A stretch of DNA of 8,298 bases from Cytophagales bacterium. Lineage in GTDB: Bacteria > Bacteroidota > Bacteroidia > Cytophagales > Cyclobacteriaceae. Made by a program: the position numbers and the translations under genes. The first letter of the stretch is position 1; the number at the start of each line of letters is the position of its first letter. The stretch lies in assembly GCA_029262935.1 (NCBI GenBank), contig JAJCYK010000058.1, positions 1-8,298 on the forward strand, written 5' to 3'. Below are positions 1 to 7,295 of the stretch, in pieces. The notes beneath the pieces were generated by a model. It was given only the letters and a program-made list of their open reading frames with translations. It did not search any database and was not told where the DNA came from.

Positions 1-1
1 T

Positions 2-439
2 GTTAGTCATGTTACAAATTTTGAGAAAATTCATTTTAAGATTCAAAATGATGTAAAGTTTGAAGTGCTCACTGACCGAGATTTACTGCGTACCATCATT
101 TACAACCTATTGGAAAATTCTGTCAATTTTATTAAGATCGACAACGCGCAACCTTTCGTTAAGGTTCTCTTCAAATATGAAAGCAACTTTTTAATAATTG
201 AAGTGGCAGACAACGGACAAGGAATTAAGAAAGAGCTACAAAGTGAAGTATTTAATATGTTCTACCGGGCAAATGAAAAAAGCTCAGGCTCGGGTCTAGG
301 GCTTTACATCGTTAAAAACGCGGTGGAAAAGTTAAATGGTAACATCCAATTGAAAAGCAAGGAGTACAGTGGCACAAAGATTTCCATCTACATTCCCTAT
401 ATGCACACCACTACACAAGTGCCCATCAACGCAAACTAA
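2..439 (+). CDS. Sensor histidine kinase, C-terminal ATP-binding domain (5' end outside window)
   Basis: This is the C-terminal part of a two-component sensor kinase. The domain binds ATP to autophosphorylate a histidine located upstream of the window. The reading frame is open from base 2, giving 145 visible residues, so the GTG at 65 is internal and not a start. All HATPase_c boxes are visible: N box (N35 and N39 in NLLENS), G1 box (DNGQG, 70-74), F box (VFNMFYR, 83-89) and G2 box (GSGLGLYIV, 96-104). The sequence after the G2 box (GTKISIYIP) is the usual last strand. About 15 further residues follow, with no receiver domain after the kinase core. The input domain and DHp helix are not visible, so the signal is unknown. 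The gene ends inside the stop region of the convergent patatin gene. Family assignment is firm; function beyond it is not determinable. Confidence 0.95.
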   Translation, partial: VSHVTNFEKIHFKIQNDVKFEVLTDRDLLRTIIYNLLENSVNFIKIDNAQPFVKVLFKYESNFLIIEVADNGQGIKKELQSEVFNMFYRANEKSSGSGLGLYIVKNAVEKLNGNIQLKSKEYSGTKISIYIPYMHTTTQVPINAN

Positions 440-2718
440 TCTAAGGATCGCTTATTGAATAGGAGATAGCCTACATGAAGAAGTGCTCCAAACTGGCTTT
501 CCTTATCGTCATAATAATTCATCTGTAATCCTATGGGCCCCACGGGGCTATGATATACCAACCCAGCGGTAGCGGTGAAATACAACTTTGTCAAATCATC
601 CGCCAGTATCACATCCTGATCTTGCCCCAGACGCAGCTCTCGAAAAGGTTTAAAGATGTACCCCTCGAGTCGAAAATCTATATCCCTATTAATATTAAAG
701 ATATTCCTTATGCCACCGCCAAGGTAATTGTAAGCTCGGAAGTTTTCCAAGAAAAGCGTGGGGCTATCAATGAGCGGTAAAAATGCGGACGCAGTGATCC
801 TGGATCCGGTGAGATTGAATGAAGTGGATTGGTTTGAAAAAACGGCTTGTACCATATAACCATACTTAAACCAACCTTTACCGAAATATTGTTCGGAATG
901 CAGTTTAAGTCTTAACCAATTATTCCTTTTTCTCTGATTTTCCGTAAAGAGGGAAGTACTTCCTGGAGTCAATCGTTCGTTTGCTCTGAAGTAATCCACC
1001 GAAAGTGAAAAGTATTGCCCAGAAGAAGCGTATTGTTTTCTATTCAAATTATAGTTTGAGAAGTCCAGGCCGTAGCGGAATCCGTTAAACTTGAGTAAGT
1101 CTAATGTGTCAGTTGAAACAAACTGGCGTTCATTACTAAAGCGGTTGGTATTGTAAAAGTAGCCTCCATAAGCTCGTAACCGACTTCTGGTTCCCACAGC
1201 AAAACCGACATTAATACGACCACTGCGGTCGATTTCGTCAATAATTGTGGGATCCCTTTCCGCCAGAATTAATTCATTGGCATCGATGTAGTCCCAATGG
1301 TTGTAAGTGAAAACAGGCTCAATGTAAAACAATTTGGATGTGGGTATATTAATCCTTGACGCTTGGCGAAAAGATTGATAGAATCGCCCGGTATATACGT
1401 TCATGCTGTGCTTAAATAGAAGCTTGTTGAAATGAGTAAAATTGACCCCTAGAAATATTTGGCTGATACTACGGCTGCTTATGTTTCCACCAAATTCTAT
1501 GTTGAAGTTATTGTTTGTTTCTCCTACAATCTCGAAATCATAAGCACTATCCATAGAATTATAAACCATGCCTGGCAAGATATTCTGAAAATAGTCGTCA
1601 GAAATCATTTTGTAATACCCAGAACGGATATCATAGGAGTTTAAATATTCCTTATCACTAAACAATTGTTTTATATATCGTTTTTGAGCTTCAGAAAAAC
1701 CAGAAATGTGTAGATTTTTAAATTTCAATGGAGCCGCTTTAAGCACAAAGGCATGCCTTGCCTCTGCTACTGAATCGCAAGATCTTTCAAGACGTACTTT
1801 TCGCTTTATTTCACTAACATGCTTCATGCCTTCTACATAACCACTGTCGATCAGGGCTGAAACGTCTTCAAAGGACAAGGAGCTATAAGGGGTTATGTCA
1901 GGCTCTAAGTAGATGTCTTGAGCAGTAAGTTGTTTAACGTCGGGTTTATCCAGCAACATGGATAGTAAAGATTCTTGGATAAGTTCCTCATCGTCTTCGT
2001 AGGGGTATTCTTCAAAAACTTTGGAGCTTACATTCACTGCAATAATTATATCCGGATTAAATTCATTGCGGGCAATGTCAATGGGGAAGTTGTTGTAAAT
2101 ACCGCCGTCAAACAAATATTTATCGGTCACCTTCAATGGGCGAAAGAAAAACGGAACGCTAAGTGTGGCCCGTAACGCCTCGTTGAGTCTGCCATCTTTC
2201 AAAACCACTACGCGCTGAGTAAAGATGTCTGAAGCAACTGCTCGAAAAGGAATGAAAAGGCTATCAAAGTCATAACTCGAGCTTTGGGAAGCTCTTGCCA
2301 GCAATTCTGTCAACGCGTAATTTATGGCAAAGTCATTCGCCAGATTCGTATTTAAATTAACCGACGAGTCAACCGCTAAGTTTAGGTTTATGATGCTGGC
2401 ATTGTCCTCTTGCCGGGCATAGTAAAAATTGTAATCGTTACCCAGTTCGCCGCCTACCCACTCCTGAAAATCGGGATCCAAAACCAATTGCTCAATTTCT
2501 TGAGAGGAATAGCCAGCGGCATAGAACCCACCAATTACTCCTCCCATGGAGGTCCCAACAATATAGTCTATGGGGATATGGTTTTCCTCCAGCACCTTAA
2601 GCACCCCCACATGAGCCAGTCCTTTAGCACCACCTCCGCTTAGAACGAGGGCTACCTTTTGAGCCGTAGATGCCATTGAAAAAAACAGGCAACAAATGAT
2701 GAAAAGAAGTATGCGCAT
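436..2718 (-). CDS. Patatin-like phospholipase with POTRA-like linker and C-terminal outer-membrane beta-barrel
   Basis: Predicted outer-membrane lipid acyl hydrolase of 760 residues, resembling PlpD-type (type Vd) patatin-barrel proteins. Residues 1-20 form a signal peptide ending ASTAQ. The patatin domain covers about 21-320. It has the oxyanion-hole loop GGGAKG (28-33), nucleophile Ser57 in GTSMG and catalytic Asp204 in DGG, so the Ser-Asp dyad is complete. About 330-395 (LKFKNLHISGFSE onward) looks like a single POTRA-like segment. From about 400 to the end the sequence shows alternating aromatic/polar strands typical of a 16-strand-type barrel, with a late strand at LLHVGYLLF and six residues after F754. 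By family knowledge the lipase part would be passed to or held at the outer membrane; the actual lipid substrate cannot be read. The ATG at 2716-2718 is chosen because the signal peptide begins there. It lies 75 bases downstream of the M23 gene, same strand, and its stop overlaps the kinase stop by 4 bases. Confidence 0.93.
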   Translation of the reverse strand: MRILLFIICCLFFSMASTAQKVALVLSGGGAKGLAHVGVLKVLEENHIPIDYIVGTSMGGVIGGFYAAGYSSQEIEQLVLDPDFQEWVGGELGNDYNFYYARQEDNASIINLNLAVDSSVNLNTNLANDFAINYALTELLARASQSSSYDFDSLFIPFRAVASDIFTQRVVVLKDGRLNEALRATLSVPFFFRPLKVTDKYLFDGGIYNNFPIDIARNEFNPDIIIAVNVSSKVFEEYPYEDDEELIQESLLSMLLDKPDVKQLTAQDIYLEPDITPYSSLSFEDVSALIDSGYVEGMKHVSEIKRKVRLERSCDSVAEARHAFVLKAAPLKFKNLHISGFSEAQKRYIKQLFSDKEYLNSYDIRSGYYKMISDDYFQNILPGMVYNSMDSAYDFEIVGETNNNFNIEFGGNISSRSISQIFLGVNFTHFNKLLFKHSMNVYTGRFYQSFRQASRINIPTSKLFYIEPVFTYNHWDYIDANELILAERDPTIIDEIDRSGRINVGFAVGTRSRLRAYGGYFYNTNRFSNERQFVSTDTLDLLKFNGFRYGLDFSNYNLNRKQYASSGQYFSLSVDYFRANERLTPGSTSLFTENQRKRNNWLRLKLHSEQYFGKGWFKYGYMVQAVFSNQSTSFNLTGSRITASAFLPLIDSPTLFLENFRAYNYLGGGIRNIFNINRDIDFRLEGYIFKPFRELRLGQDQDVILADDLTKLYFTATAGLVYHSPVGPIGLQMNYYDDKESQFGALLHVGYLLFNKRSLD

Positions 2719-2733
2719 ATAAGGGTTGAACCT

Positions 2734-2764
2734 TAAATTTACTAGAAGGTTGCCTTTTACCCAA
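2734..2764 (-). promoter_or_regulatory. Candidate Bacteroidota-type promoter for the patatin gene
   Basis: On the minus strand a TTG (2764-2762) is followed after 20 bases by TAAATTTA (2741-2734). This is close to the Bacteroidota sigma-factor consensus TTG-N(about 19-21)-TAnnTTTG, with the last base deviating. It would give a leader of only about 10 bases before the ATG at 2718. The region is AT-rich, so a chance match is possible. If real, the lipase can be expressed separately from the upstream M23 gene. Confidence 0.35.
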
Positions 2765-2793
2765 GATATAACGTACGGTTTTCTTAGAAGTTG

Positions 2794-4068
2794 TCAGTCC
2801 CCTGCCAAGATCTGGAAAGACTCATTAGGATAGGACACGTTTTGTAATTGTTCCAGCATACTGATCATGACGCTATCATAAACAACTCTATGATTTTCAG
2901 TAATGGGTTCGGAGGGGGGAAGCTCTATCTTCAAAGCATCCACTTGAACTCCATTTTTCCAAAATCGGTAACACAAATGAGGGCCGTTGGCCAATCCGGT
3001 ACTACCAACATATCCAATCGTTTCACCCTGACTTACCTTGGCACCTTGTTTCATGCCATTGGCAATTCTTGACATGTGTAGGTACTGAGTGCTGTAGGTA
3101 CTGTTGTGTCTAATTTTTACATAGTTGCCATTGCCTCCTTTGTACCGCGCTTCGGTAATGATACCATCTCCAGCAGCCCTAATTGGAGTACCGGTAGGAG
3201 CTGCATAGTCGGTGCCCTTGTGAGATTTATATCTTTTTAGCACAGGGTGGAAACGACGTCCTGAGTACCTAGAACTTATCCTCGTGAATTTCACGGGATA
3301 TTTTAAAAATGCTTTGCGTAAGGAATGACCTTTTTCATCGAAGTAATCGGGACCATTACCCTGATCAAATCGTACTGCATAAAAAGGATTACTTTCATGA
3401 ATAAACTCCGCACCTAGAATTGGGCCCAGTCCTGCTGACTCCCCTTCAACTTCCTTTTCTTCATAAATGATTTTGTATTTATCCCCAATTTGCAACCGAC
3501 CAAAGTCTAGTTGCCAACCAAATACGTCTGCTACATTATCCACTAATTGTGGTGAAGCCCCAGCCTCGATCATGGCATTGTAAAGTGACGACTCTATGGT
3601 GCCGGTTAATGACTTTTCAATGGTGACCACTTCTTTTTGACCCAAATAGACTTCGTTTGAATCATTTAAATCAAAGACCACATATTCGATTTTATTAGGC
3701 TCATAAATCATAAACTGAGCGACTGAGTCTGCATTACAAATGAGCTTGTAACTTTTATGTACGTTAATCTTTCGCACGTCAAATACTCCTTCGGCTCTCT
3801 TCGCTAGCAAATCAATTTCTTGTAACGGAACTTCGTAGTTGCTTAAAATGCTGGATAAATTTTCATTTGGTTTTACTACGTCCTCAATGATTACCTTTGC
3901 TTTAACATCAATTCCATAAAGCTTAGGAGTTACCTCCGGGACCTCTACGACAGGTTCAACAACTATCGGAGCAGGGTCCGAAGATGGGTTGGTCGCAGTT
4001 TCATATTCGAATAGAAAGGGCACACCTATCACACACAATAGGGCGATTCCAAAGAACCATTTACGCAT
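2794..4068 (-). CDS. M23 (LytM-type) peptidoglycan metallopeptidase with N-terminal anchor and LysM/OapA-like segment
   Basis: Predicted zinc endopeptidase that cuts peptidoglycan cross-links in the periplasm, 424 residues. Residues 1-20 are one hydrophobic signal or anchor segment. A Pro/Val/Glu-rich stretch (about 21-50) follows. Residues about 58-125 resemble the LysM/OapA-like domain of MepM-type enzymes (VKPNENLSSILSNYEV). A linker domain runs to about 255 and the LytM core covers about 260-380. Visible catalytic elements are H283 and D287 (HxxxD, in SHKGTD), H331 (YLHMS) and H364 in GPHLCYRF. The usual third zinc ligand, the second His of HxH, is C366 here. I recall the same GPHxCYRFWKNG form in other Bacteroidota M23 proteins, so this is probably a lineage variant and not a dead enzyme. 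The ATG at 4066-4068 begins the hydrophobic segment. It is divergent from the secreted protein gene and heads a possible two-gene unit with the patatin gene. Confidence 0.93.
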   Translation of the reverse strand: MRKWFFGIALLCVIGVPFLFEYETATNPSSDPAPIVVEPVVEVPEVTPKLYGIDVKAKVIIEDVVKPNENLSSILSNYEVPLQEIDLLAKRAEGVFDVRKINVHKSYKLICNADSVAQFMIYEPNKIEYVVFDLNDSNEVYLGQKEVVTIEKSLTGTIESSLYNAMIEAGASPQLVDNVADVFGWQLDFGRLQIGDKYKIIYEEKEVEGESAGLGPILGAEFIHESNPFYAVRFDQGNGPDYFDEKGHSLRKAFLKYPVKFTRISSRYSGRRFHPVLKRYKSHKGTDYAAPTGTPIRAAGDGIITEARYKGGNGNYVKIRHNSTYSTQYLHMSRIANGMKQGAKVSQGETIGYVGSTGLANGPHLCYRFWKNGVQVDALKIELPPSEPITENHRVVYDSVMISMLEQLQNVSYPNESFQILAGD

Positions 4069-4083
4069 AACACAAAATTGCAG

Positions 4084-4107
4084 TTTATAACTTTATAAAG
4101 CTATAAA
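4084..4107. repeat. 24-bp AT-rich dyad upstream of the M23 gene (operator candidate)
   Basis: Bases 4084-4107 form a near-perfect palindrome centred between 4095 and 4096. Eleven of twelve base pairs match; the single mismatch is 4090/4101. The core CTTTATAAAG (4091-4100) is a perfect 10-bp palindrome. It lies 16 bases upstream of the M23 start codon and overlaps the possible -7 element for that gene, the usual place for a repressor site or a leader hairpin. AT-rich palindromes arise by chance more easily than GC-rich ones. Confidence 0.4.
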
Positions 4108-4130
4108 ATCTCCAGCTAATCATTTGCAAA
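4096..4130 (-). promoter_or_regulatory. Candidate promoter for the M23 peptidase gene
   Basis: Read on the minus strand, TTTG (4130-4127) is followed after 23 bases by TAGCTTTA (4103-4096), a one-base deviation from TAnnTTTG. The spacing is at the long end for Bacteroidota promoters. The -7-like element falls inside the 24-bp dyad at 4084-4107. Leader length would be roughly 20 bases. Confidence 0.3.
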
Positions 4131-4203
4131 TTATCCAATGCTTTCGCATTAATGTAAGGAAACACCGTTATGTAAAGATAAAGTACTGTTATCATGGATA
4201 ATA

Positions 4204-4230
4204 TTTGGAATATTTTTTGTTGTAAATTTA
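4204..4230 (+). promoter_or_regulatory. Candidate promoter for the secreted propeller-like protein
   Basis: TAAATTTA (4223-4230) matches TAnnTTTG except for the final base. It lies 20 bases before the chosen ATG at 4251, giving a leader of about 15 bases. A TTTG at 4204-4207 could serve as the -33 element, but the 15-base spacing is shorter than usual. The placement argues that translation starts at 4251 and not at the in-frame ATG at 4194, which lies upstream of this element. Confidence 0.35.
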
Positions 4231-4250
4231 CAGTAATCAAACTTAGAGAT

Positions 4251-5873
4251 ATGAATATTCAGCAGTTGAAGAGAGTGATGACGCCTTTTTTTGTGTTAAT
4301 AGGGTTCGCTATCCATGCCCAAACCCCAGCAAATGTGTATATCGGCCCTGAGATAAAAACGGAAAAGAGGGGGACTTTAGAGGATGTGATCGGCTATGAT
4401 CAGCAAGGCTACTATATGATACGGGTAGAGCCCCAAAAATTCTTTCTCGAACAATACGACAAGGATTTGAACCTGAAGAAATCTCAGGAAATTGAATTAG
4501 GAAAAGGCTTGAACCGCAAAACCCTGGAATTCGCCGAACAGCTTGATGAGGAGATCTATTTGTTTACTTCTTTAAAGAACCAGCCTACAAAGGAAAGGAT
4601 TTTGTATAGCACATTGGTTGATAGGAAGACATTAAGACCTAAAGAGGACCCAAAAAAGTTAGCAGCAATCAGTTATAAATCTCGTGGAAATGATGGTTTC
4701 TTTGACTACGATGTTTCCAGGGATAGTAGTAAGTTGACGGTATATTATAACTTACCTTTTCAAGCCAATACGGAAGAGAAATTTGGCGTATCGGTTTTTG
4801 ACAATAAGATGAATCTTTTGTGGACCAAAGAACTACAACTACCATTTAAGGATCGACTTTACGAAGTTGAAAAATACCAAGTAGATAATAAGGGCAATGC
4901 TTATTTACTGGGAATTGTATATAAAGGTCAGGTGAGGGTCAGAAGACAAGGAAGACCAAATTATGAGTACCATCTTTTGGCTTATAATCAAGGAGAGTCG
5001 TACGAACAATACCTTCTCAATTTAAATGAGAAGTTTATTACAGATATGCAATTCGAGGTTACTCCCTCTGGTGATTTGGTCTGCGCTGGATTTTATTCTG
5101 AATTGGGTACCAGTAGCATAAAAGGAACCTTCTATTTGTTAATTGATACCAAGTCAAAGGAAGTCAAAAAAGAATATTATCAAGAATTTGAAAGCAGTTT
5201 TTTGGCCGATTTCATGTCAGCACGTCGTGCCGATAAAGGTCGGGAATTGTATGAATACGATCTCAATCGCTTGGAGATCCGGCGCGACGGCGGTGTCGTA
5301 CTGGTTGCTGAACAATTCTACGTTAGGGAGTTGGACGATTACAATAACAGTGCAAGCAGGTTTGGCTATCGCCGTTACTCTACCCGTTTTGGGATTCTCA
5401 GGTTCCCCAGTCGTAGGTATGGCTACGGCTACCCTTATAATGGGGGGGATAGTGATGTCCAGTACAACTACAATGATATCATGGTGATAAATTTGAATCC
5501 CAACGGATCTATTCAGTGGGCCAGGAAGATTCCAAAAAGGCAACGGAGTAAAAACGATCAAGGAGTATATGCGTCCTATGCCTTGTCCATTGCTAAAGGC
5601 AAAATGTTCTTTGTATTTAATGACAACCCAAAGAACCTGAATAAACAAAGCAGTGATTTAAAAATCCATAATTTTACCAAAGGCAAAGAGTCAGTGGTGG
5701 TTATGGTTACAATCGATGGCAAAGGTGAAATGAAGAAAGAGCCTTTATTTCAAGTAAAAGATACCAATACGTATACTAAACCTAAGGTGTGTGAACAGAT
5801 ATCTCGAGATCAAATGATTATATACAGCCAACGAAATCGCAAAAACAAATTTGCTAAACTCACTTTTGACTAA
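4251..5873 (+). CDS. Secreted protein of unknown function, predicted beta-propeller
   Basis: I do not recognise a named family. From the ATG at 4251 the protein has 540 residues. It has a clear signal peptide (basic start, hydrophobic TPFFVLIGFA, likely cleavage after A23 in AIHAQ), so it is exported. An in-frame ATG at 4194 would add 19 residues ahead of the signal peptide and is disfavoured. The body shows about seven repeating units, starting near residues 53, 100, 160, 215, 274, 347 and 450. Each has a hydrophobic strand (such as YLLGIVY or VVLVAEQFY), then an Asp/Asn-rich turn and a Trp- or Lys-containing strand (DNKMNLLWTKEL, NPNGSIQWARKI). A last strand near 520 could close a ring. This pattern suggests a seven-bladed propeller. 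A Tyr/Arg/Gly-rich low-complexity loop (about 363-408) interrupts the sixth unit. No catalytic motif is visible. The FAD oxidoreductase starts 2 bases after its stop, so the two are probably co-transcribed. Confidence 0.85.
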   Translation: MNIQQLKRVMTPFFVLIGFAIHAQTPANVYIGPEIKTEKRGTLEDVIGYDQQGYYMIRVEPQKFFLEQYDKDLNLKKSQEIELGKGLNRKTLEFAEQLDEEIYLFTSLKNQPTKERILYSTLVDRKTLRPKEDPKKLAAISYKSRGNDGFFDYDVSRDSSKLTVYYNLPFQANTEEKFGVSVFDNKMNLLWTKELQLPFKDRLYEVEKYQVDNKGNAYLLGIVYKGQVRVRRQGRPNYEYHLLAYNQGESYEQYLLNLNEKFITDMQFEVTPSGDLVCAGFYSELGTSSIKGTFYLLIDTKSKEVKKEYYQEFESSFLADFMSARRADKGRELYEYDLNRLEIRRDGGVVLVAEQFYVRELDDYNNSASRFGYRRYSTRFGILRFPSRRYGYGYPYNGGDSDVQYNYNDIMVINLNPNGSIQWARKIPKRQRSKNDQGVYASYALSIAKGKMFFVFNDNPKNLNKQSSDLKIHNFTKGKESVVVMVTIDGKGEMKKEPLFQVKDTNTYTKPKVCEQISRDQMIIYSQRNRKNKFAKLTFD

Positions 5874-5875
5874 AT

Positions 5876-7069
5876 TTGAAAACACTCGTTTATGATTTCC
5901 TGATAGTAGGGGCAGGAATCTTTGGTGTGACTACAGCTTTGGAACTACATAGACGTGGGCACCAAGTAGCTTTGCTAAACCCTGACTCAATACCACATCC
6001 ATTGGCGGCATCTACGGATATTAGTAAGGCCGTTAGAATGGAGTATGGAGGAGATAACGAGTATCTACAAATGGCCGCGGCCAGTATAGAAGGATGGCGG
6101 AAATGGAATGTACAATTTGAAGAAACACTCTTTCATGAAGTGGGGTTCTTGTTACTTACCCGTGGTGATTTGGATTCCGGGGCCTTTGGATTTGAACGTA
6201 AAAGTTGGGAGAACTTAAGCCGGCACGGATATGATGTACAAAGGTTGAACGCCACGGAAATAGGTGATCGCTATCCGGCATTTAACAACGAGTACTATGT
6301 CGATGGGATTTTCCACGCACAAGGTGGTTATGCCGAGGCTTCAAAGACCATAGTTACACTTACCAACTACGCCGTTTCACAAGGCATAGTCATCCATCAA
6401 GGACAAACGGTAAAGGAGTTCGTAGTAAATAACTCGCAAGTGAGCGGGGTACTTACAAAAGAAGGTTTAACCATTTCATCAGCACAGGTAGTGGTTTGCG
6501 CGGGAAATTTTACTCCCTATTTGCTCCCGGAACTCAAACCCTATTTCAAAGTAACCGCACACCCGGTGTTTCATCTGAAACCGTCTAATCCCACCTGGTA
6601 TCGCCCCCCACATTGCCCGGTGTTTGGTGCGGATATATCGAATACCGGTTGGTATGGATTCCCGTATCACCCTACCGAAAAGGTGATAAAGATAGGAAGA
6701 CATGGCCCCGGCTTAGATGTGGACCCACGACATGACCCCAGAGTGGTTTCTACCCAAGCAGAGCAGCAGTTAAAGGCTTTTTTAGAACAGTCAATACCTG
6801 GGCTGGCACAAGACCCAATGGTACAAGCCAAGCTATGTTGTTATACAGATACCCTTGATGGTCATTATTGGATTGACCGACATCCGGAAATTGAAGGGCT
6901 CACCGTAGGGAGCGGAGGTAGCGGACATGGCTTTAAAATGGCCCCTATAATTGGCGACATGATTGCCACTACTGCCTTAGGAGAGTCACACATTTGGTCT
7001 GATCGATACCAATGGCGTGAGCTCTCACCCGATACGGAGCCGACGGAAGAGGCTAGAAGTAGGTCTTAA
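5876..7069 (+). CDS. FAD-dependent amine oxidase, monomeric sarcosine oxidase / fructosyl-amine oxidase-like (DAO family)
   Basis: Predicted flavoprotein of 397 residues that oxidises a secondary amine, probably an N-substituted amino acid, with O2 as acceptor. The N-terminal FAD motif is VGAGIFG (11-17). Features aligned by eye with monomeric sarcosine oxidase (MSOX): R54 in SKAVRMEY (MSOX R52) and K272 in VIKIGRH (the O2-activating K265). Also C321 in CCYTDT (C315, which binds FAD covalently) and K354 in GSGHGFK (K348). All key positions are therefore present. The TDISKAVR segment also recalls fructosyl-amino-acid and related amine oxidases, so the substrate is uncertain. No signal peptide is seen, so it is likely cytoplasmic. 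The only plausible start is TTG at 5876: an in-frame TGA lies at 5867-5869 and no ATG or GTG occurs before the FAD motif. No Shine-Dalgarno is visible, and the gap to the upstream gene is 2 bases. The length is normal for the family. Confidence 0.92.
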   Translation: MKTLVYDFLIVGAGIFGVTTALELHRRGHQVALLNPDSIPHPLAASTDISKAVRMEYGGDNEYLQMAAASIEGWRKWNVQFEETLFHEVGFLLLTRGDLDSGAFGFERKSWENLSRHGYDVQRLNATEIGDRYPAFNNEYYVDGIFHAQGGYAEASKTIVTLTNYAVSQGIVIHQGQTVKEFVVNNSQVSGVLTKEGLTISSAQVVVCAGNFTPYLLPELKPYFKVTAHPVFHLKPSNPTWYRPPHCPVFGADISNTGWYGFPYHPTEKVIKIGRHGPGLDVDPRHDPRVVSTQAEQQLKAFLEQSIPGLAQDPMVQAKLCCYTDTLDGHYWIDRHPEIEGLTVGSGGSGHGFKMAPIIGDMIATTALGESHIWSDRYQWRELSPDTEPTEEARSRS

Positions 7070-7071
7070 AA

Positions 7072-7101
7072 TATCCAGCCGATACATCTCATCCCTGGAT
7101 A
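7072..7101 (+). terminator. Weak hairpin after the FAD oxidoreductase
   Basis: TATCCAG (7072-7078) and CTGGATA (7095-7101) can form a perfect 7-bp stem around a 16-base loop, beginning 3 bases after the stop codon. It is followed by an A-run, not a U-run, so it is not a classical intrinsic terminator. It could be a 3'-end stabilising hairpin. The large loop makes chance occurrence possible. Confidence 0.25.
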
Positions 7102-7266
7102 AAATGTTGCAAAATTAACAAAGATCACCCACCTGAAGTACTCCGTTGGCTATGCGGTGTGCGCAAAAGATGTTATTTGGAGAAAGTGCCGTATTCAAGC
7201 TTAAGAAAATGATGTAAACAGCTGATTAACAATTTGTTGCAAGTAAATGAATGCCTTACGTCGCCC

Positions 7267-7295
7267 AAATTCTATTTGGAATCTTCTTAGAATTT
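7267..7295. repeat. Perfect 8-bp inverted repeat in the promoter region of the lipocalin-like gene
   Basis: AAATTCTA (7267-7274) and TAGAATTT (7288-7295) are perfect inverted copies separated by 13 bases. The spacer begins with the TTTG proposed as the -33 element. The geometry, half-sites about two helical turns apart, fits binding by a dimeric regulator. This is inferred from sequence symmetry alone. Confidence 0.4.

Noticed and set aside
65..67. GTG as the start of the kinase fragment
   Set aside because: The same frame is open back to base 2 and encodes kinase-like sequence before it, so the gene begins outside the window.
550..780. 76-codon plus-strand open frame, and similar ones at 1459-1644, 1975-2175, 2410-2643 and 2848-3072
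   Set aside because: All are antisense to the well-supported patatin or M23 genes and lack domain features or plausible start signals.
4194..4250. Upstream ATG at 4194 as the start of the propeller-like protein
   Set aside because: It would place 19 residues in front of an otherwise normal signal peptide, and it lies upstream of the likely -7 promoter element.
5143..5487. 114-codon plus-strand open frame in another phase
   Set aside because: Shadow frame within the propeller-like gene; its composition reflects the coding sequence in the main frame.
5217..5648. 143-codon minus-strand open frame
   Set aside because: It lies entirely inside the propeller-like gene, is antisense, and shows no recognisable domain.
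7152..7217. Possible 21-residue peptide in the intergenic region
   Set aside because: Very short, with no start signal and no recognisable motif; expected by chance.
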